Position numbers and translations under genes: made by a program
In this document: positions 15,420-24,198 of the stretch, one piece after another
How positions within the stretch are numbered: the stretch's first letter is position 1
Layout of the letters: each line of letters starts with the position of its first letter
Notes under the pieces: generated by a model
Databases searched by the model: none
Seen by the model: the letters and a program-made list of their open reading frames with translations, nothing else
What the model was told of the DNA's origin: nothing
Origin: Actinomycetota bacterium
Lineage (GTDB): Bacteria > Actinomycetota > Acidimicrobiia > Acidimicrobiales > Ilumatobacteraceae
Reading direction: 5' to 3'
Length of the DNA stretch: 64,000 nt
Assembly (NCBI GenBank): GCA_016871355.1
Contig: VFZC01000006.1
Location: forward strand, 40,469 to 104,468

Positions 15420-16190
15420 ATGGGTCGTCTCGACGGCAAGGTCGCTTTCATCACTGGTGCATCGTCGGGCCTCGGCCGGGTGGCCGCCGAACTCTTCGCT
15501 CGCGAGGGTGCCGCGGTGGTGGTTGCCGATGTGGTCGATGGTGACGAGGTCGTGTCGGCGATCGACGAAGCCGGCGGCGGCGCCACCTTCGTGAGTTGCG
15601 ACGTGACCGACGACGAGTCGGTGAAGAATGCGGTCGATCATGCCGTGGCGACGTTCGGCGGTCTTCACGTGCTCTACAACAACGCCGGTGTGATGTTGGG
15701 TGACGACGACAATCCTGAGACCACGTCGATCGCGACCTACGACAAGACGATGGACATCAACGTCAAGGGTGTTCTGCTCGGTTGTAAGCACGCCATCCCG
15801 GCCCTGCGCGCTTCGGGTGGCGGATCGATCGTGAACGTTGCGAGTTTCGTGGCCCACATGGGAGCGGCCACGCCCCAGGTCGCGTACACCGCGTCGAAGG
15901 GCGCGGTTCTGGCCTTGACTCGCGAGATCGCCGTGATCTATGCCCGGCAAGGAATTCGCGCCAATGCCTTGTGTCCGGGGCCGGTGATGACCCCGCTCTT
16001 GGCCAAGTTCTTGAGTGACGACGCCAAGCGCAACCGTCGCCTGGTTCACATCCCGATGGGGCGTTTCGGCGAACCGCACGAAATCGCCCAGGGTGCGCTG
16101 TTCCTCGCGAGCGACGAAAGCAGTTGGATGACGGGACAGTCGCTCGTCATCGACGGCGGCATCACGGCCGCCTACGTGACACCTGAGTGA
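15420..16190 (+). CDS. SDR family oxidoreductase
   Basis: 256 aa classical SDR. Cofactor loop TGASSGLG, NNAG, catalytic Ser region VNVASF, and catalytic YTASK; the C-terminus has GQSLVIDGG. NAD(P)-dependent oxidation or reduction of an alcohol/ketone. The acidic residue after the second strand (VVADVVD) favours NAD. A frame extends 390 nt upstream into the GS-like gene, but the ATG 13 nt after that stop, preceded by gaaagg, is the start. Likely cotranscribed with the GS-like ligase. It converges on the next gene; both stops lie in a small palindrome. Confidence 0.9.
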   Translation: MGRLDGKVAFITGASSGLGRVAAELFAREGAAVVVADVVDGDEVVSAIDEAGGGATFVSCDVTDDESVKNAVDHAVATFGGLHVLYNNAGVMLGDDDNPETTSIATYDKTMDINVKGVLLGCKHAIPALRASGGGSIVNVASFVAHMGAATPQVAYTASKGAVLALTREIAVIYARQGIRANALCPGPVMTPLLAKFLSDDAKRNRRLVHIPMGRFGEPHEIAQGALFLASDESSWMTGQSLVIDGGITAAYVTPE

Positions 16191-16195
16191 CTCAG
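16183..16195. repeat. Palindrome holding two convergent stop codons
   Basis: ctgagt-g-actcag is a perfect 6-bp dyad with a one-base centre. It includes the TGA of the SDR gene and the TGA of the minus-strand gene. It is too short to be a convincing terminator. Confidence 0.35.
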
Positions 16196-16857
16196 TCGAG
16201 CACGACGGTTCCGCGCGCGGTCTGAATTCGCGCCGCCAGCGTCGGTCGGTCGGCGAAGTTGACGGCGATGCGGGCCGGTTCGTCTCCCAATGTGGTGTCG
16301 TCGCTCACGGCCGACAGCATCAGATCGATCGTGCGCGGTTCGGGATGGAAGATCTCGAGGTCGATCAACAGACCGGCCACCGGTAGACCGCTCGACGGAT
16401 GAGGCGAGTGACCCCAGTCGATGAAGAAGGGCAGAACACTCGACGTGTCGGTCGGTCGAGGTGCGACGGTCAGTGACCACTCGAGAATCACGCCGTCCGG
16501 TCGTTGACGTGACATCGACACGATCGATCCCGGATCGAATCCGGACTCGCGAGCCAACGCCACCACATCGACGAGGGAGCGGCGCGACGACGAACACCAC
16601 GCGGCGAGTCGCGGTTCGTCGAGATCGTCGATGCCGAAAGGTCGAGGTGCTGTCGGTTCGGGTTGGGCCGGGTCGGGGCCGATGACTTCGAGATAGGTGG
16701 AGCCACCCAGTCCGACCAATGCGTTGTACGTACCCCAACCGAGATGAGCTCCGCCCGGTACGGGTGCAACTCCGAGTAGCTCTTCGACGTGGCGAACGCT
16801 CTGCCCGAGGTCGGGTGTCGCGTACACGAGGTGGTCGATCGTCAAGTGAGTACCCAT
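16192..16857 (-). CDS. Glyoxalase-like domain protein
   Basis: 221 aa. It begins THLTIDHLVYATPDLGQSVRHVEELLG, the start of a VOC/glyoxalase_3-type fold, followed by HLGWGTYNALVGLG and a conserved YLEVIGPDP strand. The second half (ILEWSLTV, PFFIDWG) is the paired module. Metal ligands such as H9 and E57 are plausible, but a reaction cannot be assigned. The ATG at 16857 is preferred over an upstream in-frame ATG because it starts right at the conserved fold, carries a gaggga Shine-Dalgarno and avoids overlap with the divergent gene at 16889. Confidence 0.82.
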   Translation of the reverse strand: MGTHLTIDHLVYATPDLGQSVRHVEELLGVAPVPGGAHLGWGTYNALVGLGGSTYLEVIGPDPAQPEPTAPRPFGIDDLDEPRLAAWCSSSRRSLVDVVALARESGFDPGSIVSMSRQRPDGVILEWSLTVAPRPTDTSSVLPFFIDWGHSPHPSSGLPVAGLLIDLEIFHPEPRTIDLMLSAVSDDTTLGDEPARIAVNFADRPTLAARIQTARGTVVLD

Positions 16858-16888
16858 GGGCTCCCTCGAGCCTGCCAAACTCGACGTC

Positions 16889-17770
16889 ATGTCAGAAACT
16901 TCTCGCGTTGCCTTTCTCGGTTTGGGAGTGATGGGCGGGCCCATGGCCGGACATCTCGCCAAAGCCGGTCACGACGTCACCGTGTACAACCGCACCGCGC
17001 CCAAGAGCGATCAGTGGGTGAAAGACAACGGTGGCCGCAGTGCGGCCACACCAGCCGCGGCTGCTTCTGGTGTCGATTTCGTGATGATGTGCGTCGGTAA
17101 CGATGCCGATGTTCGTTCGGTTGCACTCGGCCCCGATGGTGCGTTGTCCGGTATGGCGCCGGGATCCGTTCTCATCGATCACACCACCGCGTCGGCCGAT
17201 GTGGCGCGCGAACTCGCGGCGGCCTGTGCGGCCAAGGGGGTGGGTTTCGTGGATGCGCCGGTGTCGGGCGGACAAGCCGGCGCCGTGAACGGTGCGTTGA
17301 CCATCATGTGCGGTTGCGACGACGCCGCCGTGTTCGCACGGGCCCGCGCGGCGGTGGCGCCATACGCACGAGCGTGCGCTCTGCTCGGTTCGGCCGGAGC
17401 CGGTCAGCTCACCAAGATGGTCAACCAGATCTGTATCGCCGGTGTGGTGCAAGGTTTGTCGGAGGGCGTGAACTTCGCGCAGAAGGCCGGTCTCGACGTG
17501 GAGGCCGTGGTCGAAGTGATCGGCAAAGGCGCGGCCCAGAGTTGGCAGATGGACAACCGGGCCAGCACCATGGCCAAAGGTGAATTCGAGTTCGGGTTCG
17601 CCGTCGAGTGGATGCGCAAGGATCTGGCCATCTGTCTGGCCGAGGCCAATCGCAACGGTGCGCGTCTTCCGCTCACGGCCTTGGTCGATCAGTTCTACGC
17701 CCAGGTTCTGGCTCGGGGTGGTCGACGTTGGGACACCAGCAGCCTCGTTCATCTGCTTCAGAACGACTGA
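16889..17770 (+). CDS. 3-hydroxyisobutyrate dehydrogenase-like NAD-binding oxidoreductase
   Basis: 293 aa beta-hydroxyacid dehydrogenase. N-terminal Rossmann GLGVMGGPMAGHLAKAG with NRT after the second strand (NADP-type), substrate signature DAPVSGGQAGA, and the catalytic Lys region GSAGAGQLTKMVNQ. Family members oxidise 3-hydroxyisobutyrate, tartronate semialdehyde-type or similar 3-hydroxy acids; valine-type degradation is one option. The frame opens 33 nt earlier, but the ATG at 16889 gives the canonical N-terminus. Its stop lies 19 bp before the next gene, which nevertheless has its own -10 element. Confidence 0.9.
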   Translation: MSETSRVAFLGLGVMGGPMAGHLAKAGHDVTVYNRTAPKSDQWVKDNGGRSAATPAAAASGVDFVMMCVGNDADVRSVALGPDGALSGMAPGSVLIDHTTASADVARELAAACAAKGVGFVDAPVSGGQAGAVNGALTIMCGCDDAAVFARARAAVAPYARACALLGSAGAGQLTKMVNQICIAGVVQGLSEGVNFAQKAGLDVEAVVEVIGKGAAQSWQMDNRASTMAKGEFEFGFAVEWMRKDLAICLAEANRNGARLPLTALVDQFYAQVLARGGRRWDTSSLVHLLQND

Positions 17771-17777
17771 GCGGGCG

Positions 17778-17783
17778 TAAGGT
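17778..17783 (+). promoter_or_regulatory. -10 element, leaderless promoter of the Rieske gene at 17790
   Basis: TAAGGT ends 7 nt before the ATG at 17790. The short gap after the upstream gene has no Shine-Dalgarno. Confidence 0.55.
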
Positions 17784-17789
17784 ACGGGC

Positions 17790-19010
17790 ATGGGGGAGAA
17801 AGACGTTCGTCGCACACTGCTGGCCCAGGCCGAGCGAACCCTGGCTCACAACCAGGCCGGGACCACCGATCTCACCGAGTCGGTCACGCGAATTCCGGCT
17901 GCCAATTATTTCGATCCCGAACGGTGGCAGCGTGAAGTCGACTTGATCTTCAAGCGGGTTCCGCTCTTGTTGGCCACCTCGGCCGAAATCAAGGAGCCGA
18001 ACTCGTACAAGGCCATCGAAGTGTGCGGTATGCCGGTGTTGGTGGTGCGCGACTCCGACGGTGTGGTGCGCGCGTTCGTCAACATGTGCAGCCATCGCGG
18101 TGCGATGCTCGTCGACGAGGGTGTCGGCTCCACCCGCCGCTTCACGTGTCCATATCACGCCTGGAGCTACAACCAGCAGGGCGATCTGGTGGGCATCTTC
18201 AAGCAGAGCGACTTCGGCGAGATCGACTTCTCGTGCATGAGCCTCACGAGCCTCCCGGTCACCGAACGGGCCGGACTCGTCTGGGTGATCTTGTCACCCA
18301 CGTCGACTCTCGATCTCGACGCGTTCTTCGCGGGTTACGACGAGCTGCTCGGATTCTGCAACTTCGCCGAGATGAACCACTTCGGTTCACGTCGACTGGT
18401 CGGCCCCAACTGGAAGGTGTCGTTCGACGGTTACGTCGACTTCTACCACTTGCCGATTCTTCACAAGAACACTTTCGGCGCCAACTTCCCGGCCGATGCG
18501 CTGTTCCACCGCGTGGGTCCGCATCAGCGCGTCACCGGTCCGCGCGGCTCCTGGTCGAAACTCGAAGGTGTTCCGAAGGACGAATGGCCCGACAGTGTTC
18601 TGACCGGCGGCGTCTGGAGCGTGTTCCCGCACGCGTCCATCGCCGGTTTCGACATCGGCGAACACAAGATCTACCAAGTGGCCCGCATCTTCCCGGGTGC
18701 CAACGCCGACGAGTCGATCTCGTATCTCGACTTCATCTCCACTGCTCCGCTCACCGACGAGTTCATCGCGACGGCCAATCAGCAGATCGACTTCCTCGAG
18801 CACGTGGTGCGTGACGAGGACTACGCCACCGGCCTCAAGATCCAGCGCACCGTCAAGACCGGCGCCAAGAAAGAACTTGTGTTCGGTCGCAACGAAGGCG
18901 GCGCGCAGTACGTGCACGGCTGGCTCGATGCGATTCTCGAGACTCCCGACAGCGAACTATCGGACTTGTTCCGCCGCGGCATCTCGGCCGGGCGACTCGT
19001 CACCGACTGA
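17790..19010 (+). CDS. Rieske non-heme iron oxygenase alpha subunit
   Basis: 406 aa. The [2Fe-2S] Rieske domain has C100-x-H102 and C120-x2-H123 (CSHRG, CPYHAW); the catalytic domain supplies the mononuclear-iron 2-His-1-carboxylate set around DGYVDFYHLPILH (H220 and H225, with an acidic ligand further on). Members hydroxylate aromatic rings, steroids (KshA-like) or demethylate quaternary amines, using electrons from a separate reductase that is not in this window. It resembles the other three Rieske genes here only in the signature regions. The 3' end overlaps the convergent E2 gene by 11 bp. Confidence 0.92.
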   Translation: MGEKDVRRTLLAQAERTLAHNQAGTTDLTESVTRIPAANYFDPERWQREVDLIFKRVPLLLATSAEIKEPNSYKAIEVCGMPVLVVRDSDGVVRAFVNMCSHRGAMLVDEGVGSTRRFTCPYHAWSYNQQGDLVGIFKQSDFGEIDFSCMSLTSLPVTERAGLVWVILSPTSTLDLDAFFAGYDELLGFCNFAEMNHFGSRRLVGPNWKVSFDGYVDFYHLPILHKNTFGANFPADALFHRVGPHQRVTGPRGSWSKLEGVPKDEWPDSVLTGGVWSVFPHASIAGFDIGEHKIYQVARIFPGANADESISYLDFISTAPLTDEFIATANQQIDFLEHVVRDEDYATGLKIQRTVKTGAKKELVFGRNEGGAQYVHGWLDAILETPDSELSDLFRRGISAGRLVTD

Positions 19011-20442
19011 CGGCGTCCAGGGCCTTCGGGTCGTTCAGCAATTCGACGATCGTCTGCGCGAACTGCGCGGCCGGCGCTCCGTCGAACACACGATGATCCC
19101 AGGTGAGGCTCAGCGTGAGTCGCTTGGTGGTGCTCACCTTGCCCTTGGCGCCGAGCACCAGATCCTCGCGCAGGCGACCAACACCGAGAATCGCCGCGTT
19201 GGGCGGATTGATCACGGGGGTGAAGGCATCGACACCGAACATGCCGAGAGCGCTCACTGAGAACGTTCCGCCTTCGAGGTCGTTGAGCGCCAGACTTCCA
19301 CCGCGCGCGGCCGTGGCCAGTCGCTTGGTTTCGGCCGCGAGGGCCGTGAGGTCGAGTCGTTCGGCGTGACGTACCACTGGAACCACCAAACCTTCGTCGA
19401 GCGCCACGGCAATACCGACGTGCACATCGGGAAGCAGAGCGATGCCGTCGGACGTGACCTGGCTGTTCACGATGGGGTGGGCCCGCAGTGCGCGCGCGGC
19501 GGCCGCGATCACGTAGTCGGTGAAGCCGGGTTTGTTCTCGCGCGCGTCGCGATCGGCGATCACCGCGTCGAGATCGGCATCCATCGTGAGGGTGAGTTGT
19601 GCCATCTGCTGGAGTGACGCATGCATGCGCTTGGCGATCGTGCCGCGCATGCCCGACATCTTCTTCATCGACGTGGGTGTCTGGCTGGCCGGCGGTAGCG
19701 CCTCGGACGGAGCAGCGACTGCGGACGTGGCGGACGTGGCGGTCGGTGAGCCCGTGGTTGTCGCCGCCAGGCGTCGACGAACGTGGGCGGCCACTGCATC
19801 GCGCGTGACGCGGCCGTCGTGTGCGTCGTAGGGAACCGAGGCCAGATCGATGCCGAGCAGTTCGGCCAGTTGACGCGCGGCCGCCGTGGCCAACACCTCA
19901 CCCGACGCCGACACGATGGGAGCGACGGCGACAACCGGTGCTGCGGCCGGTGCCGCGGCACGGGGACGAGTGGCCGCGAGTTCAACGTCCTCGGACACGA
20001 TGCGACCCTCGGGTCCGGTGCCGACGACCGTGTTCAGATCGACGCCCAGTTCGGCGGCTCGACGACGCGCGTTGGGTGACACGAACAAACGACCGTCACG
20101 ACGGGCCGGTGCGGCCGGCGCCGCCGAAGCGACAGCCGAAACAGAGGCCGCTGCTGTTGCTGTCTGGGCGGCCGCGGCCGGAGAGTTCGCCGCCGGTGGC
20201 CGTTCACCGTCGGCGAGCAGCAGCGCGATCACCGCACCGCAGGGGTGCGTGGAGCCGACGTCGGCGATGTGGTGCAAGATGCCTTCGCCAGCGGCCTCCA
20301 CGTCACTCTCGACCTTGTCGGTTTCGATGCGCAACACCGCCATGCCGGGTGTGATCTTCTGGCCCGACGGCACGAGCCATTCGAGAATGGTGCCTTCTTC
20401 CATGGTCAGGCCGAGTTTGGGCATCAAGAAATCAGTGGCCAT
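19000..20442 (-). CDS. acoC: 2-oxoacid/acetoin dehydrogenase E2 component with two subunit-binding domains
   Basis: 480 aa. The lipoyl domain (1-77) carries K43 in ETDKVESD. Two peripheral-subunit-binding-like domains follow: 119-153 (FVSPNARRRAAELGVDL..GTGPEGRI) and 184-220 (LATAAARQLAELLGIDL..HDGRVTRDAV). The CoA-acyltransferase core (about 258-480) ends with DHRVFDG (449-455), containing the catalytic His and Asp. Ala/Pro/Thr-rich hinges separate the domains. The frame runs 114 nt further upstream, but the ATG after a cggagg Shine-Dalgarno is the start. Last gene of the E1a-E1b-AcoX-E2 set; it overlaps acoX by 11 bp. Acetoin is the family precedent; a branched-chain or other 2-oxoacid is possible. 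Confidence 0.9.
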   Translation of the reverse strand: MATDFLMPKLGLTMEEGTILEWLVPSGQKITPGMAVLRIETDKVESDVEAAGEGILHHIADVGSTHPCGAVIALLLADGERPPAANSPAAAAQTATAAASVSAVASAAPAAPARRDGRLFVSPNARRRAAELGVDLNTVVGTGPEGRIVSEDVELAATRPRAAAPAAAPVVAVAPIVSASGEVLATAAARQLAELLGIDLASVPYDAHDGRVTRDAVAAHVRRRLAATTTGSPTATSATSAVAAPSEALPPASQTPTSMKKMSGMRGTIAKRMHASLQQMAQLTLTMDADLDAVIADRDARENKPGFTDYVIAAAARALRAHPIVNSQVTSDGIALLPDVHVGIAVALDEGLVVPVVRHAERLDLTALAAETKRLATAARGGSLALNDLEGGTFSVSALGMFGVDAFTPVINPPNAAILGVGRLREDLVLGAKGKVSTTKRLTLSLTWDHRVFDGAPAAQFAQTIVELLNDPKALDAVSR

Positions 20443-21436
20443 GGGAATCCTCCGCGGGGAGATCGAACGAGAATGTCGACGCTGCTCGAACGAGCGTGCG
20501 CTCGACGTCGATGACGAGTGGTCCGGACGACTCGACGCGCACCGTGACCACGCCATCGGGGCTCACGGCCCGATCGCGTTCGCCGTCGAAAGCGAGAATG
20601 GTGCGACCGCGCAAGGTGATCGACTCACCTTCGACGAGTGGACGAACTTCGGCCACGTCGATCGTGGTGAACGATCCCGGGGCGAGCGGAACACGCACCC
20701 GCCGTCCGCCGGCGCCCAGGCGCACGAACACGCCACCGGACTCCCAGCGATCGATCGGATGAATTCGACCAGCGATCGACGACAGGCCGGTGCTAGCCGG
20801 AGTTGCGACCGCGGCCACGACCGCAGTGATGGTGCTCGGGTCGCGAACGGCGCGGGCACCGATGAAGTCGGCGTCGATGAAAGCCAAATCGACCAGAGCG
20901 ACGTCGTCGACCGATGAGTCGCGGTCGTCCACGCGCACGACGATCTTCTTCGAACGGCGAGCCACCTCGGCCACCGACACGACGCCGGCGGCGATGAGGC
21001 CCGCCGCCGCTCCAGCCGACGTGCCGTCGACGGCAACGGGATACACATTGTTGGTGCCGGTGGAGATGGCGATGAGCGGAGCATCGGGCCAACCCAGTGC
21101 GATGTCACGCGAGGTGCCGTCACCACCCAGAGCGATCACCGCTCCCGCCTGCTCTTTCCAGAAGCGCCGGGCCGCACCGATCGTGTCGTAACGCGACCCT
21201 GTGACGGGCTCGTCGACGATCTCGACCGGAGTATCGAGTCCGTCGGCGGCGCGTCGACCCAAATGATGCGTGTCGGGAGCGATCAGGATGCGCTCGGCAC
21301 CCGCTTCAGCCGCGGCCACGATCGCTCGCCGCACGATGCCGACCTTGGTGACATCGCTCGTGTGCGTCGCCGGCGTCACGAGACGCCGGATGTCCTTTCC
21401 CGCGTTGGGGTTGACGATGATGCCGACGGTCGACAC
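20432..21436 (-). CDS. acoX: AcoX-like ATP-NAD kinase-fold protein
   Basis: 334 aa from GTG 21436. GIIVNPNAGKDIRRL at the N-terminus and ALGGDGTSRDIA (GGDGT) are the hallmarks of the NAD-kinase/diacylglycerol-kinase fold; the long C-terminal beta-rich half (FVRLGAGGRRVRVPL, ITLRGRTILAFDGE) also fits. AcoX proteins occur in acetoin dehydrogenase operons, but their biochemical role is not established. Here it sits between E1-beta and E2 with a 7-bp gap and an overlap, so it is firmly part of the operon. The much longer upstream frame is an artefact inside acoB. Confidence 0.85.
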   Translation of the reverse strand: MSTVGIIVNPNAGKDIRRLVTPATHTSDVTKVGIVRRAIVAAAEAGAERILIAPDTHHLGRRAADGLDTPVEIVDEPVTGSRYDTIGAARRFWKEQAGAVIALGGDGTSRDIALGWPDAPLIAISTGTNNVYPVAVDGTSAGAAAGLIAAGVVSVAEVARRSKKIVVRVDDRDSSVDDVALVDLAFIDADFIGARAVRDPSTITAVVAAVATPASTGLSSIAGRIHPIDRWESGGVFVRLGAGGRRVRVPLAPGSFTTIDVAEVRPLVEGESITLRGRTILAFDGERDRAVSPDGVVTVRVESSGPLVIDVERTLVRAASTFSFDLPAEDSHGH

Positions 21437-21443
21437 GTGTCGT

Positions 21444-22445
21444 TCAGGCTCCGACCGGTGTCCGGAAGAGAACGCTGCGGATTCCGGCTTCGATGCGCGC
21501 GGCATCGGGGATGTAGTGCTGCTCGAGAGCCGGTGAGAAAGGCACGGGTGAGAACGGAGCCGCGATGCGGCCGACCGGAGCATCGAGATAGTCGAACGCG
21601 TGCTCCTGGATCTGCGCGGCCACTTCGGCGCCCAGTCCTCCGAAGCGCACCGCTTCGTGCACCACGACCACACGATTGGTCTTCTTGGCCGACGCCACGA
21701 TCGTGTCGATGTCGAGCGGCTGCAGTGTGCGCGGATCGATGACCTCGCACTGGATTCCTTCACCGGCCAACTTCTCGGCCGCGGCAGTTACTTCGTGGAC
21801 CATGCGTCCCCACGCCACGATCGTCACGTCGTTGCCGGAGCGCACCACATTGGCCACGCCGAGCGGCACGATGTAACGCTCTTCGGGCACCGGACCCTGG
21901 ATGCCGAGCAGACGCTTGTGCTTGATCATCACGGTCGGGTTGTCTTCGCGAATGCAGGCCGCCATGAGACCCTTCATGTCGTAGGGCGTGGCGGGATGGA
22001 CGACCTTGAGGCCGGGGATGTGGCAGAGCAGAGCTTCGAGTGACTGACTGTGCTGTGCGGCGGCCGAGAGTCCACCACCACCAGCAGTGGTGATCGTGAG
22101 TGGAATACGGGCCTCGCCGCCGAACATGTACTTCAACTTCGCGGCCTGGTTGACGATCTGGTCCATGGCCACGCACATGAAGTCCATGAACATCAAGTCG
22201 ACGATGGGACGCAAGCCGGTGACGGCCGCGCCGACGCCCAGACCGATGATCGCCTGTTCGCTGATGGGAGTGTCGACCACGCGCTCGACACCGAACTTGG
22301 CCTGCAGGCCGCCGAACGTGCCGAACACGCCACCGAAGGCGCCGATGTCTTCGCCGGCGCAGAACACGTTCGGGTCGTCTTCCAATGCCTGACTGACGGC
22401 CTCGTTGAAGGCCATCACGTACGGGAGTTTGCGCTCGTCGCTCAT
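21444..22445 (-). CDS. acoB: 2-oxoacid/acetoin dehydrogenase E1 beta subunit
   Basis: 333 aa. Transketolase-like pyrimidine-binding domain: LPYVMAFNEAVSQALEDDPNVFCAGEDIG, containing the Glu that activates thiamine diphosphate, then GVFGTFGGL, DTPISEQAIIGLGVGAA and AAQHSQSLEA; the C-terminal transketolase domain has DPRTLQPLD and HEAVRFGGLGAE. It pairs with the alpha subunit to form the thiamine-dependent decarboxylase/dehydrogenase. The ATG overlaps the E1-alpha stop (ATGA). An upstream extension of the frame lies inside acoA and is not real. Confidence 0.93.
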   Translation of the reverse strand: MSDERKLPYVMAFNEAVSQALEDDPNVFCAGEDIGAFGGVFGTFGGLQAKFGVERVVDTPISEQAIIGLGVGAAVTGLRPIVDLMFMDFMCVAMDQIVNQAAKLKYMFGGEARIPLTITTAGGGGLSAAAQHSQSLEALLCHIPGLKVVHPATPYDMKGLMAACIREDNPTVMIKHKRLLGIQGPVPEERYIVPLGVANVVRSGNDVTIVAWGRMVHEVTAAAEKLAGEGIQCEVIDPRTLQPLDIDTIVASAKKTNRVVVVHEAVRFGGLGAEVAAQIQEHAFDYLDAPVGRIAAPFSPVPFSPALEQHYIPDAARIEAGIRSVLFRTPVGA

Positions 22446-23425
22446 CAGTTGCCTCCATTGGCCGAGTAGACGTCGACCAGCACTTGATCGGACGTGGGCA
22501 GTGGGCTGTCTTCGGCGAACTTGATCGCCACCTCGATGTCGTTGCGCAGTTCGGCCCAGATGTCGTCGAACTGTTGACGCGTTGCGACCTTGTTCTCGAT
22601 CATGCGGTCTTCGAGGGTGAAGATCGGATCGCGTTCCTTCCACTGCGCGACCTCGTCGTCGGAGCGGTACTTCAGGCCGAGGTTCTGCACACCGTGGTGG
22701 TTGTAGAAGCGGTAGGTCTTGGCTTCGATCAGCGACGGTCCGCCACCGGCTCGCGCCTTGGCCACGGCTTCGAGGGCCGCTTCGTGCACCGCGATCACGT
22801 CCATGCCGTCGACGATCACGCCCGGCATGCCGTAACCGGCCGCGCGGTCGACGATGTCGGTGATCGCCATGGTCTTGTCACGCGGAGTGAACTCGCCGTA
22901 CTCGTTGTTCTCGCAGGCGAACACGATGGGCAGGTGCAGTGCGCAGGCCATGTTGGCAGCTTCGTGGAACGCGCCGATGTTGGTGGCGCCGTCACCGAAG
23001 AACGCCACCGCCACTTGGCCGCGACCGCGGTACTTGTTGGCGAAGGCCGCGCCCACTGCGATGGGGGAGCCCGCACCCACGATGCCGTTGGCGCCGAGCA
23101 TGCCGAGCGAGAGGTCGGAGATGTGCATCGAACCGCCCTTGCCCTTGCAATAGCCGGTCGACTTGCCCATCAGTTCGGCCATCATTCGGTTGAAGTCGCC
23201 ACCCTTGGCCACCAAGTGACCGTGACCGCGGTGGGTCGACGTGATGTGGTCGTCGTCGTTGAGCGCACCGCAGATTCCGGAGGCCACGGCCTCTTCGCCC
23301 ACGTACAAGTGGAGAAAGCCCGGCAGTTTGGCGGCTTCGGCCAGACGACCGGCTGCTTCTTCGAACAGGCGGATGCGAACCATGCGCCGGTGCAGGTCGA
23401 ACTGAACGGCGGGTGTGATGCTCAT
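22445..23425 (-). CDS. acoA: 2-oxoacid/acetoin dehydrogenase E1 alpha subunit
   Basis: 326 aa. Thiamine-diphosphate-binding motif GDGATN (144-149) through ENN (172-174), preceded by STHRGHGH (63-70) and KGKGGSMH. The length (about 325) and the TGYCKGKGGSMH segment are typical of AcoA and PdhA-like proteins. The start is preceded by an aggagcc Shine-Dalgarno. It follows the ThuA-like gene by 7 bp in the same operon. No E3 dihydrolipoamide dehydrogenase gene is present in this window. Confidence 0.93.
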   Translation of the reverse strand: MSITPAVQFDLHRRMVRIRLFEEAAGRLAEAAKLPGFLHLYVGEEAVASGICGALNDDDHITSTHRGHGHLVAKGGDFNRMMAELMGKSTGYCKGKGGSMHISDLSLGMLGANGIVGAGSPIAVGAAFANKYRGRGQVAVAFFGDGATNIGAFHEAANMACALHLPIVFACENNEYGEFTPRDKTMAITDIVDRAAGYGMPGVIVDGMDVIAVHEAALEAVAKARAGGGPSLIEAKTYRFYNHHGVQNLGLKYRSDDEVAQWKERDPIFTLEDRMIENKVATRQQFDDIWAELRNDIEVAIKFAEDSPLPTSDQVLVDVYSANGGN

Positions 23426-23432
23426 GAGGCTC

Positions 23433-24191
23433 CTAGGCGTCGAGGCCGCGCGCCCAGCGGAGCGAGCGACGCAGCAATTCGTAGTAGGCGGGCTTCTCCC
23501 ACGAGCACCGTTCGATGCGCGGGTAGTAGTCGAGGATGGGGGCCATGTCGTAGTGGCCGCGGCAGTGACCGAGTGTGTTGTACAGAATCGATCCGTTCCC
23601 GAGATCGCGCAGGTACATCACGAGATGTTGCGCATCGGCAGTGGTCCAGTCGGCTTCGGCGAATCCGACGGCTTCACCTTGCCAGGTGGTGTGCAACAGC
23701 GGTTGCAGAGCCGAACGGTCGGCGTACTCGCTCAGGTACAACTCGTCGTCGGTGTCGAACGGTTCGACACCGGCCACCAGCCAGTGCTTCGGATCGGTGA
23801 TCTCGACGCGGTACGGCTGAATGGGCGGGTGAGCCACGAATTGGCTACCGAGTGTCTCGGCCCAGAGTGGGAACACTCGTGGCGACTCGACGCCGTTGGG
23901 TCCGCCCAGAGTGAGCGCGGCGTTGGTGCCGTGCAGGGCGACCCATCGACCGCCACCTTCGACCCAGGCCCGGATGGCCTTTTGGGCGCCTTCACTCGGG
24001 CGGACGTCGCAGGTGTACGAGACGAGAATCGACGACTGCGTGATACCGGCCGTGTCTTCGTAGTCGGGCTGCACGCGGACGCGGAACTCGTCGTGCTCGG
24101 CGAGCAACGTGAGGAGCTCGCGCCGCGCGAAGTCGATGTCGTGGTACTTGCCGCCCGCCACCAGAGTGACGTCGATGCGAGGGCCGCTCAT
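23433..24191 (-). CDS. ThuA-like domain protein
   Basis: 252 aa. Begins IDVTLVAGGKYHDIDFARRELL and continues with ILVSYTCDVRPSEGAQKAIRAWVEGGGRWVALHG, the glutamine-amidotransferase-like fold of ThuA proteins (Pfam ThuA, named from trehalose utilisation). The middle HPPIQPYRVEITDPKHWLVAGVEPFDTDDELY, and the end GHCRGHYD, are also ThuA hallmarks. Enzymatic role is unproven in the family. The ATG follows the SDR stop by 7 bp. It lies between an SDR and the acetoin-dehydrogenase-like genes, so it probably modifies the same sugar- or polyol-related substrate (inference). A second, diverged ThuA-like gene is at 31839-32627. Confidence 0.85.
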   Translation of the reverse strand: MSGPRIDVTLVAGGKYHDIDFARRELLTLLAEHDEFRVRVQPDYEDTAGITQSSILVSYTCDVRPSEGAQKAIRAWVEGGGRWVALHGTNAALTLGGPNGVESPRVFPLWAETLGSQFVAHPPIQPYRVEITDPKHWLVAGVEPFDTDDELYLSEYADRSALQPLLHTTWQGEAVGFAEADWTTADAQHLVMYLRDLGNGSILYNTLGHCRGHYDMAPILDYYPRIERCSWEKPAYYELLRRSLRWARGLDA

Positions 24192-24198
24192 CGCGCGA

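Noticed and set aside
13655..15586. 643-codon minus-strand frame opposite carD and the GS-like gene
   Set aside because: Its repeats (AGFLAG-type) mirror the carD PAKK tail, and the rest is antisense to clear GS motifs.
21437..21763. Extended N-terminus of AcoX
   Set aside because: This stretch lies inside acoB in another frame; the AcoX fold begins at GIIVNPNAGKD right after the GTG.
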